From the NCBI RefSeq assembly GCF_024749165.1, contig NZ_CP087190.1:1758001-1822000 (forward strand): a stretch of 64,000 nucleotides of DNA, given 5' to 3'. This DNA is from Pseudomonas sp. B21-023. Lineage in GTDB: Bacteria > Pseudomonadota > Gammaproteobacteria > Pseudomonadales > Pseudomonadaceae. The translations under genes were made by a program, and so were the position numbers. The notes beneath the pieces were generated by a model. That model had not been told where the DNA came from and did no database searches. It saw nothing but the letters and a program-made list of their open reading frames with translations. Positions within the stretch are counted from its first letter, which is position 1. Every line of letters begins with the position of its first letter. Positions 29,281-38,400 of this stretch are shown piece by piece.

Positions 29281-30297
29281 ATGAGAGAGCGGACAACGCC
29301 ACGCCGCAGGCTGGCGGCAGGCGCGATGCTGGCACTGGTACTGGGCATCGGCGCCGGCAATGCCGAGGCGGCGGTGGCCGCCGAGGAATACTCGGTGGAG
29401 TCGGCCAAGGCCAGCCAGAGCCTGTTGATCGGCGCCACCCATGCCGGCCAGCGCCTGGTGGTGGTCGGCGATCGCGGCCATATCCTGTTCTCCGACGACC
29501 AGGGCAAGACCTGGACCCAGGCCCGGGTGCCCACCCGGCAACTGCTTACCGCGGTGTTCTTCCTCGACGACAAGCGCGGCTGGGCAGTCGGCCATGACGC
29601 CCAGATCCTCGCCAGCAACGACGGCGGTGCGACCTGGAGCAAGCAGTTCGAAGACCTGTCCCGCGAAGCGCCCTTGCTCGACGTGCGCTTCATCGACGCG
29701 CAGCATGGCATTGCCGTGGGCGCCTATGGCGCGCTGCTGGAGACCACCGATGGCGGCCAGCACTGGCAGGACGTCGCCGAGCGCCTGGACAACCCCGACC
29801 AGCTTCACCTCAACGCCATTACCCAGGTGAAGGACGCCGGCCTGTTCATCGTCGGCGAGCAGGGCAGCATGTTCCGTTCCAGCGATGCCGGCCAGAGCTG
29901 GACAACGGTGCAGGGCCCCTACGAGGGCTCGCTGTTCGGTGTGATCGGTACCACCCAGTCCAACACGCTGCTGGCCTACGGCCTGCGCGGCAACCTGTTC
30001 CGCTCCACCGATTTCGGCGACAGCTGGCAGCCAGTCGAGCTCAAGGCCGAACGCGGTCCGCTCGAATTCGGCCTGGCAAGCGCTACGCTTCTCGAGGACG
30101 GCAGCCTGGTGCTGGTTGGCAATGGCGGCAGCGTGCTGCGCAGCCATGACGACGGGCAGACCTTCAGTGTGCGCAACCGCGCCGACCGCATCGCCCTGTC
30201 GGGTGTGAGTGGCCTGGGCGGTGGCGGCCTGTTGCTGGTCGGGCAAGGGGGCGTGCACCTGGCCTCGGCCGACGGGACCCAGGAGGTGCGTCCATGA
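29281..30297 (+). CDS. Exported YCF48-like beta-propeller protein
   Basis: A 338-residue protein with a signal peptide (LAAGAMLALVLGIGAGNAEA) and repeated BNR/YCF48-type units (FSDDQGKTWTQARVP, ASNDGGATWSKQFEDL, RSSDAGQSWTTVQGP, RSTDFGDSWQPVEL), so probably a six- or seven-bladed propeller in the periplasm. In many pseudomonads such a protein is encoded with DUF1302 and DUF1329 proteins and an RND-type exporter. Here only the exporter follows, overlapping by 4 bp (ATGA). The substrate is unknown. Confidence 0.85.
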   Translation: MRERTTPRRRLAAGAMLALVLGIGAGNAEAAVAAEEYSVESAKASQSLLIGATHAGQRLVVVGDRGHILFSDDQGKTWTQARVPTRQLLTAVFFLDDKRGWAVGHDAQILASNDGGATWSKQFEDLSREAPLLDVRFIDAQHGIAVGAYGALLETTDGGQHWQDVAERLDNPDQLHLNAITQVKDAGLFIVGEQGSMFRSSDAGQSWTTVQGPYEGSLFGVIGTTQSNTLLAYGLRGNLFRSTDFGDSWQPVELKAERGPLEFGLASATLLEDGSLVLVGNGGSVLRSHDDGQTFSVRNRADRIALSGVSGLGGGGLLLVGQGGVHLASADGTQEVRP

Positions 30298-32687
30298 CCA
30301 GCCGGGAGAGCTTCGACATGCAGCACAAGGACAAGGCCACCCTGCTGGAACGCCTGATTTTCAACAACCGCCCCGTGGTCATCGCCATCTGCCTGCTGGT
30401 GAGCGTGTTCCTGTTCTGGCAGGCCACACAGATCCGCCCGTCCACCAGTTTCGAGAAGATGATCCCGCTGCAGCATCCGTTCATCGAGCAGATGATGGAG
30501 CACCGCAACGACCTGGCCAACCTCGGCAACACCGTGCGCGTCTCGGTGGAGGCGGTCAACGGCGACATCTTCGACAAGGACTACATGGAGACCCTGCGCC
30601 AGATCCATGACGAGGTGTTCTACATCCCCGGCGTCGACCGCGCCGGGCTGAAGTCGCTGTGGAGCCCGAGCGTGCGCTGGAGCGAGGTGACCGAAGAGGG
30701 CTTCTCCGGCGGCGAGGTGATCCCCAACACCTATAACGGCTCCCAGGACAGCCTCGACACCCTGCGCGACAACGTGCTCAAGTCGGGCCAGGTGGGGCGC
30801 CTGGTGGCCAACAATTTCAAATCCAGCATCATCGACATCCCGCTGCTGGAGAACCATCCCGACCCGCAGGATCCGGGGCGCCAGGTCAAGCTCGACTACC
30901 AGCAGTTCTCCCACCAGCTGGAAGAGAAGATCCGCGACAAGTTCCAGGCGCAGAACCCCAACGTGAAGATTCACATCGTCGGTTTCGCGAAGAAGGTCGG
31001 TGACCTGATCGACGGGCTGGTGATGGTGGCGATGTTCTTCGGTGTCGCCCTGGTCATCACCTGGGCGCTGTTGTACTGGTTCACCTGGTGCATCCGCAGC
31101 ACCATCGCCGTGCTCATCACCACCCTGGTGGCGGTGGTCTGGCAGCTGGGGCTGATGCATGCGGTGGGCTTCGGCCTGGACCCGTATTCGATGCTGGTGC
31201 CGTTCCTGATCTTCGCCATCGGCATCTCTCACGGCGTGCAGAAGATCAACGGCATCGCCCTGCAGTCCAGCGACGCCGACAACGCCCTGACCGCAGCGCG
31301 GCGCACGTTCCGCCAGTTGTTCCTGCCGGGGATGATCGCCATCCTCGCCGACGCCGTGGGCTTCATCACCCTGCTGATCATCGACATCGGGGTGATCCGC
31401 GAGTTGGCCATCGGCGCCTCGATCGGCGTGGCGGTGATCGTGTTCACCAACCTGATCCTGCTGCCGGTGGCGATCAGCTACGTCGGCATCAGCCAGAAGG
31501 CCATCGCCCGCAGCAAGAAGGATGCGACCCGCGAGCATCCGTTCTGGCGCCTGCTGTCCAACTTCGCCAGCCCCAAGGTGGCGCCGGTATCGGTGGTGCT
31601 GGCGCTGCTGGCCTTCGGCGGCGGCCTCTGGTACAGCCAGAACCTGAAGATCGGCGACCTCGACCAGGGCGCGCCGGAGCTGCGCCCGGACTCGCGCTAC
31701 AACCAGGACAACAGCTTCATCATCAGCAATTACTCGACCAGTTCCGATGTGCTGGTGATCATGGTCAAGACCCCGGCCGAGAGCTGTTCGATCCACTCGA
31801 CCATGGCGCCGATCGACGAGTTGATGTGGACCATGGACAACACCCCCGGGGTGCAGTCGACCATCTCCCTGGTGACCGTGTCCAAGCAGGTCATCAAGGG
31901 CATGAACGAGGGCAGCCTGAAATGGGAAACCCTGTCGCGCAACCCGGATATCCTCAACAACTCCATCGCCCGTGCCGACGGCCTGTACAACGCCGACTGT
32001 TCGCTGGCGCCAGTGCTGGTGTTCCTCAACGACCACAAGGCCGAGACGCTGGAGCGGGTCACCGCCGCGGCCAAGGCCTTCGCCGACAGCCACAGCAAGG
32101 AGGGCCTGCAGTTCCTCCTGGCGGCGGGTAATGCCGGCATCGAGGCCGCCACCAACGAGGTGATCAAGTCGGCCGAGCTGACCATCCTGATCCTCGTGTA
32201 CATCTGCGTGGCGGTAATGTGCATGATCACCTTCCGCTCGTTCGCCGCGACCTTGTGCATCGTCCTGCCGCTGGTGCTGACTTCGGTACTGGGCAACGCG
32301 CTGATGGCCTTCATGGGCATTGGCGTGAAGGTCGCCACGCTGCCGGTGGTGGCGCTGGGTGTGGGCATCGGCGTGGACTACGGCATCTACATCTACAGCC
32401 GCCTGGAAAGCTTCCTGCGCGCCGGCCTGCCGTTGCAGGAGGCCTACTACGAGACCCTGCGCTCCACCGGCAAGGCGGTGCTGTTCACCGGCCTGTGCCT
32501 GGCCATCGGCGTGTGCACCTGGATCTTCTCGGCGATCAAGTTCCAGGCCGACATGGGCCTGATGCTGACCTTCATGCTGCTGTGGAACATGTTCGGCGCC
32601 CTGTGGCTGCTGCCGGCGCTGGCACGCTTCCTGATCAAGCCAGAGAAACTGGCGGGAAAGGAGGGCGGGTCGATCTTCGCCCATTGA
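30294..32687 (+). CDS. RND/MMPL superfamily exporter
   Basis: A 797-residue inner-membrane protein with two repeated halves, each with a periplasmic domain and a group of helices typical of the MMPL/sterol-sensing-domain branch of RND (FLIFAIGISHGVQKINGIAL in the first half, LGVGIGVDYGIYIYSRLE in the second). The Asp in the second motif is the likely proton-relay region. No membrane-fusion protein or outer-membrane factor is adjacent, so it is not a classical drug-efflux tripartite operon. Homologues are implicated in lipid or hydrophobic-compound export. Its start overlaps the YCF48-like gene by 4 bp. Confidence 0.88.
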   Translation: MTSRESFDMQHKDKATLLERLIFNNRPVVIAICLLVSVFLFWQATQIRPSTSFEKMIPLQHPFIEQMMEHRNDLANLGNTVRVSVEAVNGDIFDKDYMETLRQIHDEVFYIPGVDRAGLKSLWSPSVRWSEVTEEGFSGGEVIPNTYNGSQDSLDTLRDNVLKSGQVGRLVANNFKSSIIDIPLLENHPDPQDPGRQVKLDYQQFSHQLEEKIRDKFQAQNPNVKIHIVGFAKKVGDLIDGLVMVAMFFGVALVITWALLYWFTWCIRSTIAVLITTLVAVVWQLGLMHAVGFGLDPYSMLVPFLIFAIGISHGVQKINGIALQSSDADNALTAARRTFRQLFLPGMIAILADAVGFITLLIIDIGVIRELAIGASIGVAVIVFTNLILLPVAISYVGISQKAIARSKKDATREHPFWRLLSNFASPKVAPVSVVLALLAFGGGLWYSQNLKIGDLDQGAPELRPDSRYNQDNSFIISNYSTSSDVLVIMVKTPAESCSIHSTMAPIDELMWTMDNTPGVQSTISLVTVSKQVIKGMNEGSLKWETLSRNPDILNNSIARADGLYNADCSLAPVLVFLNDHKAETLERVTAAAKAFADSHSKEGLQFLLAAGNAGIEAATNEVIKSAELTILILVYICVAVMCMITFRSFAATLCIVLPLVLTSVLGNALMAFMGIGVKVATLPVVALGVGIGVDYGIYIYSRLESFLRAGLPLQEAYYETLRSTGKAVLFTGLCLAIGVCTWIFSAIKFQADMGLMLTFMLLWNMFGALWLLPALARFLIKPEKLAGKEGGSIFAH

Positions 32688-32697
32688 TCCTCAGCAA

Positions 32698-32831
32698 GGG
32701 GCCGCTGCGCGGCCCAATCGCCGGCAAGTCGCAGCGGCGAACCGCGGCTCCCACAGGTATGCGCTGGCCTTGAAGATGGCGCGATCTCTGTGGGAGCCGG
32801 CTTGCCGGCGATTGGGCTGCGGAGCAGCCCC
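32698..32831. repeat. REP/BIME pair
   Basis: Outer arms gcccaatcgccggcaag and cttgccggcgattgggc with ggggc/gcccc ends, and inner arms cggctcccacag/ctgtgggagccg, span the gap after the exporter. A different REP subtype from those at 1609 and 6343. Confidence 0.85.
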
Positions 32832-32868
32832 ATGGCTATAATGACTGCCCAATTTCCCGGATGTCCCC

Positions 32869-33156
32869 ATGACCCTCGCCACCGCCCTCGCAGCCTGCGA
32901 CATGCTCCTGATCGACGGCCTACACGCCTTCGACTTCACCCTCGACGAATCCGGCCTCACCATCGAATGCATGGACGGCCGCCAACTGCGCCGCTGGACC
33001 TTCACCCCCGAGCAGATCGCCGCCGCCACCGGCGCGGGCGACGACTGGAGCCTGGCCACTGATGAAGGCGAGCATCGTCTAGTCTGTATGAGTGCTTTTC
33101 GTGCCCCGGATGAAGAAGACGATGAACAGGAAATGGACACGCCTGCTGACCGCTAG
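32869..33156 (+). CDS. Small conserved Pseudomonas protein (DUF5629-like), unknown function
   Basis: A 95-residue soluble, acidic protein (MTLATALAACDMLLIDGLHAF ...). It resembles the DUF5629 family by recall, which I cannot confirm. No signal, membrane segment or known motif is present. Its last 35 bp overlap the start of the lactonase gene in another frame, so they are probably co-expressed. Confidence 0.7.
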   Translation: MTLATALAACDMLLIDGLHAFDFTLDESGLTIECMDGRQLRRWTFTPEQIAAATGAGDDWSLATDEGEHRLVCMSAFRAPDEEDDEQEMDTPADR

Positions 33157-34252
33157 CCTCATGGCTTTGTCAGTCAACGCCCAGGCCGCCACGTTGCTGG
33201 TGGGCAGCTACACCGACAACGGCAGCGAAGGGATCTACCGCTACGACTTCAACGCTCGCACTGGCCAGATCGACGCCAAGCCTCGGCAGGTGGTCAAGAG
33301 CGTCAGCCCCTCGTGGCTGGTGCTGTCTGCAGACCAGCGCCAGCTGTTCGCCGTCAATGAAACGCCCAAGGGCAATGTCAGCAGCTTCTCGCTGGACGGC
33401 AAGGGCGAGATCAAGCTGCTGAACCAGGTGCCCAGCCAGGGCGAGGAGCCGACTCACGCCAGCCTGAGCCATGACCAGCGCTACCTGTTCGTCGCCAACT
33501 ACGCCGTCGCTCCCGACCCCGGTGGCAGCCTGGTGGTGATCCCGGTGGGCAGGGACGGCAAGCTCAAGCCGGTGGTACAGCAGGCCCGGCACACGCCAAG
33601 CAAGGTCGACCCCGAGCGCCAGGCCGGTGCCCATGTGCATTCGCTGGTGCTGTCACCCGATGGCCGCCACCTGTATGCCTGCGACCTGGGCGCGGACAAG
33701 GTGTTCATCTACCGCTACGACGGCGCCAGCCCCGAGCATCCACTGAGCCCGGCGATTCCGCCGTCGGTGGCGTTGCCACCGGGCAGTGGCCCGCGCCATC
33801 TGCTGTTCGACGCCAAGGGCCGGCATGCCTACCTGACACTGGAGATGAGCGCCGAGGTGGTGGTATTCGATGTGCAGGACGGTGCTCTGACCGAGCGCCA
33901 GCGCGTGCCGCTGACCGACAGCAAGGATGCAGCGGCCAGGGCCGCGGGCGGGCTGCACCTGTCGGCCGATGGCCGCTTCCTCTATGTCAGCAATCGCGGC
34001 ACCGCCAACGAGATCGTGGCGTATGCGGTAGGCAAGGACGACGGCCAACTGAGACTGGTGCAGCGTCGGTCGGTGGAGGGCGACCATCCCCGCGAATTCG
34101 CGCTCGACCCCAGTGGCAACTACCTGCTGGTGGCGAACCAGAAGAGCAACCAGATCGTGGTCATGCGCCGCGATCCGCGCAGCGGCAAGCTGGGGGACAC
34201 CGTGCAGAAGTTGGCGCAGCAGGCGCCTTCGGACCTCAAGTTCCTCGAATAA
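33122..34252 (+). CDS. Exported lactonase (6-phosphogluconolactonase YbhE type, beta-propeller)
   Basis: A 376-residue protein with a signal peptide (LLTASLMALSVNAQA) followed by a seven-bladed YbhE/lactonase propeller (LLVGSYTDNGSEGIYRYDF, PTHASLSHDQRYLFVANY, VHSLVLSPDGRHLYACDLG, DHPREFALDPSGNYLLVANQ). The signal peptide argues against a cytosolic pentose-phosphate role and for hydrolysis of sugar lactones in the periplasm. I use ATG 33122 (AAGAAGACG upstream); ATG 33110 is possible. The gene overlaps the preceding small ORF by 35 bp. Confidence 0.88.
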   Translation: MNRKWTRLLTASLMALSVNAQAATLLVGSYTDNGSEGIYRYDFNARTGQIDAKPRQVVKSVSPSWLVLSADQRQLFAVNETPKGNVSSFSLDGKGEIKLLNQVPSQGEEPTHASLSHDQRYLFVANYAVAPDPGGSLVVIPVGRDGKLKPVVQQARHTPSKVDPERQAGAHVHSLVLSPDGRHLYACDLGADKVFIYRYDGASPEHPLSPAIPPSVALPPGSGPRHLLFDAKGRHAYLTLEMSAEVVVFDVQDGALTERQRVPLTDSKDAAARAAGGLHLSADGRFLYVSNRGTANEIVAYAVGKDDGQLRLVQRRSVEGDHPREFALDPSGNYLLVANQKSNQIVVMRRDPRSGKLGDTVQKLAQQAPSDLKFLE

Positions 34253-34275
34253 TGGCAGGGGCTGAAAACCTCCGG

Positions 34276-34340
34276 CGTGGGAGCGGGCTTGCCCCGCGAT
34301 GAGGCCGGCCCTGCGATCGCGGGGCAAGCCCGCTCCCACG
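34276..34340. repeat. REP palindrome with 25-bp perfect arms
   Basis: 34276-34300 is complementary to 34316-34340 (cgtgggagcgggcttgcccc type), 24 bp after the lactonase stop; it may serve as its transcript end. Confidence 0.9.
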
Positions 34341-34358
34341 TTGTTGCCCTCACGCCTT

Positions 34359-34381
34359 GATTATCAATGGCCATGATAATC
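34359..34381. promoter_or_regulatory. AT-rich palindrome, possible Fur-family operator
   Basis: GATTATCA (34359-34366), 7-bp spacer, TGATAATC (34374-34381): perfect 8-bp arms resembling Fur/Zur-type boxes. It lies about 105 bp before the small secreted-protein gene at 34485. Assignment to a regulator is speculative. Confidence 0.4.
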
Positions 34382-34484
34382 GCTACTGCCGCAATGAATT
34401 TTTACAGGCGGACCTATCGGCGTAAGTTTTGACCCAAGGCCCACGACGGGCCAACGTCAACCACCGAAGTCGAGGTCTGCCAGC

Positions 34485-34661
34485 ATGAACTTCAATCTCT
34501 TCCCACTCATCGCCGCCTCCGCCATCTCCGCCTCCGTCGTTCTGCCAGCCCATGCCCAGGCGGAGCAGCACGCGAAGGCGTCGAGCACCAACAGCTACAC
34601 CCAGAAGTACCTGCAACAAAGCGCGCATTTCCATGCCGCCTTGAGCAAGCACTCCAATTGA
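34485..34661 (+). CDS. Small secreted protein of 58 residues, unknown function
   Basis: The frame MNFNLFPLIAASAISASVVL ... ends with TGA at 34661. Residues 1-26 form a signal peptide with a good cleavage site after AHAQA, leaving a mature peptide of about 32 residues rich in His, Ser, Gln and Lys. The signal peptide is the main evidence that it is real. A Fur-like palindrome lies upstream. No family is recognised. Confidence 0.6.
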   Translation: MNFNLFPLIAASAISASVVLPAHAQAEQHAKASSTNSYTQKYLQQSAHFHAALSKHSN

Positions 34662-34742
34662 GTGTGTAAAGGCATTGGTAATAGCACAAAGCCATGTGAT
34701 TTAATTTGACGCTAAATTTTTGACTCGCCAAAGGGGCAGAGC

Positions 34743-34805
34743 ATGATGTGGCGTATCACGGCGGTTGTGCTGTTGTTGATGTCCGCGCCGATTCTGGCGC
34801 TCTGA
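34743..34805 (+). CDS. Tiny hydrophobic peptide of 20 residues (possible leader or membrane peptide)
   Basis: AAAGGGGCAGAGC immediately upstream is a strong ribosome site for ATG 34743. The product, MMWRITAVVLLLMSAPILAL, is one hydrophobic helix with a single Arg near the N-terminus. The leader from 34662 is unusually AT-rich for this genome. It could be a small membrane peptide, a truncated signal, or chance. It is convergent with the GST gene. Confidence 0.4.
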   Translation: MMWRITAVVLLLMSAPILAL

Positions 34806-34818
34806 GCGACACGCTGTC

Positions 34819-35418
34819 TCACTTGGCCATCACGGCCTTGAACAGCGCCGATTCCAGCCAGCCCTGCAACCAGCTCCGCAGCCGCGGATAAGCCGCCTCG
34901 GCGAACCATTGCGGTTCGACCCCGGCAAACTGGCGCATCAAGGGCAGCAAGGCGGCGTCGGCCAGGCACGGGTGGTCGGCCAACAGCCAAGGCCGGTTTT
35001 CGAGCAGGCTTTCCAGCTCGGCCAGCCAGGGTTCGGACTGTGCCCGGTAGTGGGCCCGGGAATGCTCGGGATAGCGCTCGGCATATTTGTACAGGTTCAC
35101 CTGCGCCTTGAACGTGCTGTCGTTGCGGGCGATCAGCGCTTCGGCCTGGCGCGCCGCCGCCGGGTCGGCCAGCAGGCGCCAGTCATCGGGGTCGTGCCGG
35201 TCGAGCGCCCAGCGCATGATGTCGATGCTTTCCTCCAGTACGCCATTCCCGCTATCGAGCACCGGCACCGTGCCCTTGGGCGAGAGTGCCAGCAGTGCGG
35301 CGGGCTTTTCCTTCATCTTTACCTCGATCACCTGCACCTCGCACCCGGCGTAGCGCAGCGCCAGGCGTGCGCGCATGGCCCAGGGGCAGCGGCGGAACGA
35401 GTAGAGGATCACCCGCAC
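34819..35418 (-). CDS. Glutathione S-transferase family protein
   Basis: A 199-residue protein with an N-terminal thioredoxin-fold GST domain (MRVILYSFRRCPWAMRARLA) and the glutathione-binding GTVPVLDSG and EESIDIM motifs, then a helical C-terminal domain. The CPWA motif makes a Cys-type GST (omega or glutaredoxin-like) likely. The gene starts 10 bp inside the 3' end of sbcC, so it is probably the last gene of the sbcD-sbcC-GST transcript. Confidence 0.9.
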   Translation of the reverse strand: MRVILYSFRRCPWAMRARLALRYAGCEVQVIEVKMKEKPAALLALSPKGTVPVLDSGNGVLEESIDIMRWALDRHDPDDWRLLADPAAARQAEALIARNDSTFKAQVNLYKYAERYPEHSRAHYRAQSEPWLAELESLLENRPWLLADHPCLADAALLPLMRQFAGVEPQWFAEAAYPRLRSWLQGWLESALFKAVMAK

Positions 35419-38400
35419 ACCTCGACATCGCTCAGGCCGTTGCCCTGGCGGCGCACCTTGATCTGCACCGGAATGCGCTCGTGCATCTCCTGCACGTGGG
35501 AGATTACCGCCACCTTGCGGCCCTGGGCCTGCAGGCCATCAAGGGCGTCCATGGCCAGTTGCAGCGACTCGGGGTCGAGGCTGCCGAAACCTTCGTCGAT
35601 GAACAGCGATTCGATGCGCAGGGTGCTCGAGGCCATCGACGCCAGGCCCAGAGCCAGGGCCAGTGAGACCAGGAAGGTTTCGCCACCCGACAGCGAGTGC
35701 ACCGAGCGCAGCTCGTCGCCCATCTCGGTGTCCAGCACCAGCAGGCCCAGGGCGCTGCCGCCACGCTTGAGGCGGTAGCGTTTGGCCAACTGGCGCAGCT
35801 GGCTGTTGGCGTGGTGCAGCAGCAGGTCGAGGTTGTAGCCCTGGGCGATCTTGCGGAACACATCGCCGGAGGCTGAGCCGATCAGCGCATTCAGCCGCGC
35901 CCAGCGCTGCCATTGCTGGTAAGCCTGCTCGATCTGCTCGGCCAGGGCCTGGCTGGCGTGCTGGCGGCGCTGGTCGTCGGCCTGGCGCGCGCGTAGCTCG
36001 GCGCAGCATTGTTCTTGAACAGCCAGCTGCTGCTGGAGCTCGCTTAGCGCTTGCTCCAGCTCTTCCACCGGCAACTCGCCGTGGGCCTGGCTGGCATGCT
36101 GCTGCAGGCGTTGTTCACGCTCCTGAAGCAGCACGCGGCCCTGCTCGATGGACTTCTCCGCGGTTTGCAGGTGCTGACGCAGTTCACCGAGCTGGGCATC
36201 GTCGATGGCCAGCAGGCGGTCAAGGCCGGCATCGTCCAGCTCAGGATGAGCGCTGCGCCAATGAGCGATCTCGCCCTGTAACTGCTGATGCTCCTGCTCC
36301 AGTGCCTGTTGGCGTTGCTGGTTGGCCTTGAGGTCGGCGGCCAGCTGCACGCTTTGGGTGTGCAGCGCTTGCAGATGCTGGACGCTGTCGGCCTCGGCGG
36401 TCCGTGCCTGTTCCAGCAGGGAGTCCATGTGCTGTTGCCAGGCTTCGGCGCTGGGCTGTTCACCGAGCAGCTCGCTCAGGGTGGCTCGGGCCTGCTGGTG
36501 TTGCTCGTCCAGCACGGCGAGTTTCTGTTGCAGTTGCTGCTGCCCTTGCAGGCGTGTTTGTTGCTGGTCGCGCAGTTTGTCGAGCTGGACTTGACGGGCC
36601 TGTAGCTCTTCCTGCTCGTCCTTGCGCAGGTCGAGCTGCTGACGGCGCTGGGCGATCTGCTGGTCGAGGCTGATGAAAGCGTTGGCCGGGTCGTCGCGCA
36701 GGGCCTGGAGAATATCCTGGGGCAGCACGCTGCCCAAGCCGTCGAGGCTTTGTTCCAATTGCTGGGCGTCGGCGGCCAGGGCCTGGTGTTGCTGGTCGAG
36801 GTGACGCTGCGCCTGTTGCTGGGCTTCGCCTGCGGTCTGCAATTGCTGGGTGAGGCGCGCGGCATCCTTTTGCAAGGTGAGCAGGGCGCCCTGGCGTTTC
36901 TCGTCGCGCTCGATTTCCTCGCCGAGTCGACGTAACTGGCCATCGAGCCACTTGCCGCGGGCAGCGTCGTCCTGCGGGGCAAGTGCCGGCCACAGGGCGT
37001 GGGCCTGGACCTGTTCGATCACAGGTTGCAACTGCTCGCCGAGCTGCTGCTGCTGTTGCTGGTAATCCTTGAGCTGGGCATTGACCACGCCCAGTTCGGT
37101 GCGCAGTTCCACCAGCTTGCCATTGAGCTGCTCGACTTGCTTGTGCGCCGCCTCTTCCTCGGCCTGGTCGTGCCGACCAAGGCTGTGCAACAGCGCTTCG
37201 GGCTGGTGGAACGGGTGTTCGGCGCTACCGCAGACCGGGCAAGGCTCGCCGTCGCGCAGTTGTGCGCGCAGCTCCTCGACGCTGGTGTTGCGCGCCAGGC
37301 GCTGGCGTTCGAGCAATTGACGGGTGAGGGTCAGCGCTTGCTCTGCGCTTTCCAGCTCGGCCTTGGCCGCGGTGCCTTCGCCGATCAGTTGCTGGCGCCG
37401 CTGCATGGCTTGCTGCTGGCGTTCACGCAGGGCGGCGAGGGCCTGGCGCAGTTCCTGCTCGCGGCCATGCAGGCGGCTCAGCTCTTCGACGGCGCGCTGT
37501 TGCTTGCGGTTGTCCTGAAGCATGGCGCCGAGCAGATCGACCTGCTCGGCCAACGCATGGGGTTCGGCACCGGCTTCGCGGAACAGCAGTTCGAAATGCT
37601 CGCGTTGCGCTTGCAGTTGGGCGTTGGCCTGGCTGGCCTGGGCCTGCAGCCCGGGCAGCTCTTCGCGGCCCTTGGCCAGGCGGCCGCCGATCAGCATGAC
37701 CTGCTTGAGTTGCGGCAGATAGGCCTGCCAGGCGTCGGCGAGGCCGCCCAGGTGCTGGCTTTCGGCCAGGGCGGCATCGATCTGCGACAACTGCTGCTGG
37801 CTGCGCTGCTGATGGTCTTCCAGCTGTTGCAGTTGCTGCTGTCCTGCGCTGGCCTCCTGCTCGGCCTGGTTACAGGCTTCGCGCTGCGCGGCGAGGTCTT
37901 TGTCCAGACGTGCGATGTCACCTTGAGCGGCGAAGGCCTGGCGCAGGCGCGGTGCATTGTCGCCTTGCAGGGCTTGCTGCCGGGCCAGGTGCTGGCGGGC
38001 TGCCTCGAGGGCCTGCTGCTGTGTGTCGATATTTTGCTGCAGATCGCTTTGCTGGCGTTGTTGCTGGTCGATATCCGCCTGCACCGGGGCCAGTTGCGCG
38101 GCCAGGTGCTGTTGGCGATGGAATTGGTGGCGCTGGGGCGCCAGGCGCTCCAGGCGTTGCAGGTCGACGCGCTGCTCGGCCAGTTGCTGCCACGCCTGCT
38201 CGGCGGCTTGCAGGGCAGTGCCGGCCTCATGGTGCTGGACTTGCAGGCGCTGCTGTTCTTCGAACCAGGTGCGCTGTTGCTCGAGCAGGCGCTGGCGCGC
38301 CTGCTCGGCCTTGAACTGTTGCTGGGCCTGTTCCAGTTCCTGGTCGAGGGTGGCGCGGGCTTCGGCGTCCATCGGTAGCAGGTGCTCGGCCTGTCTCTTC

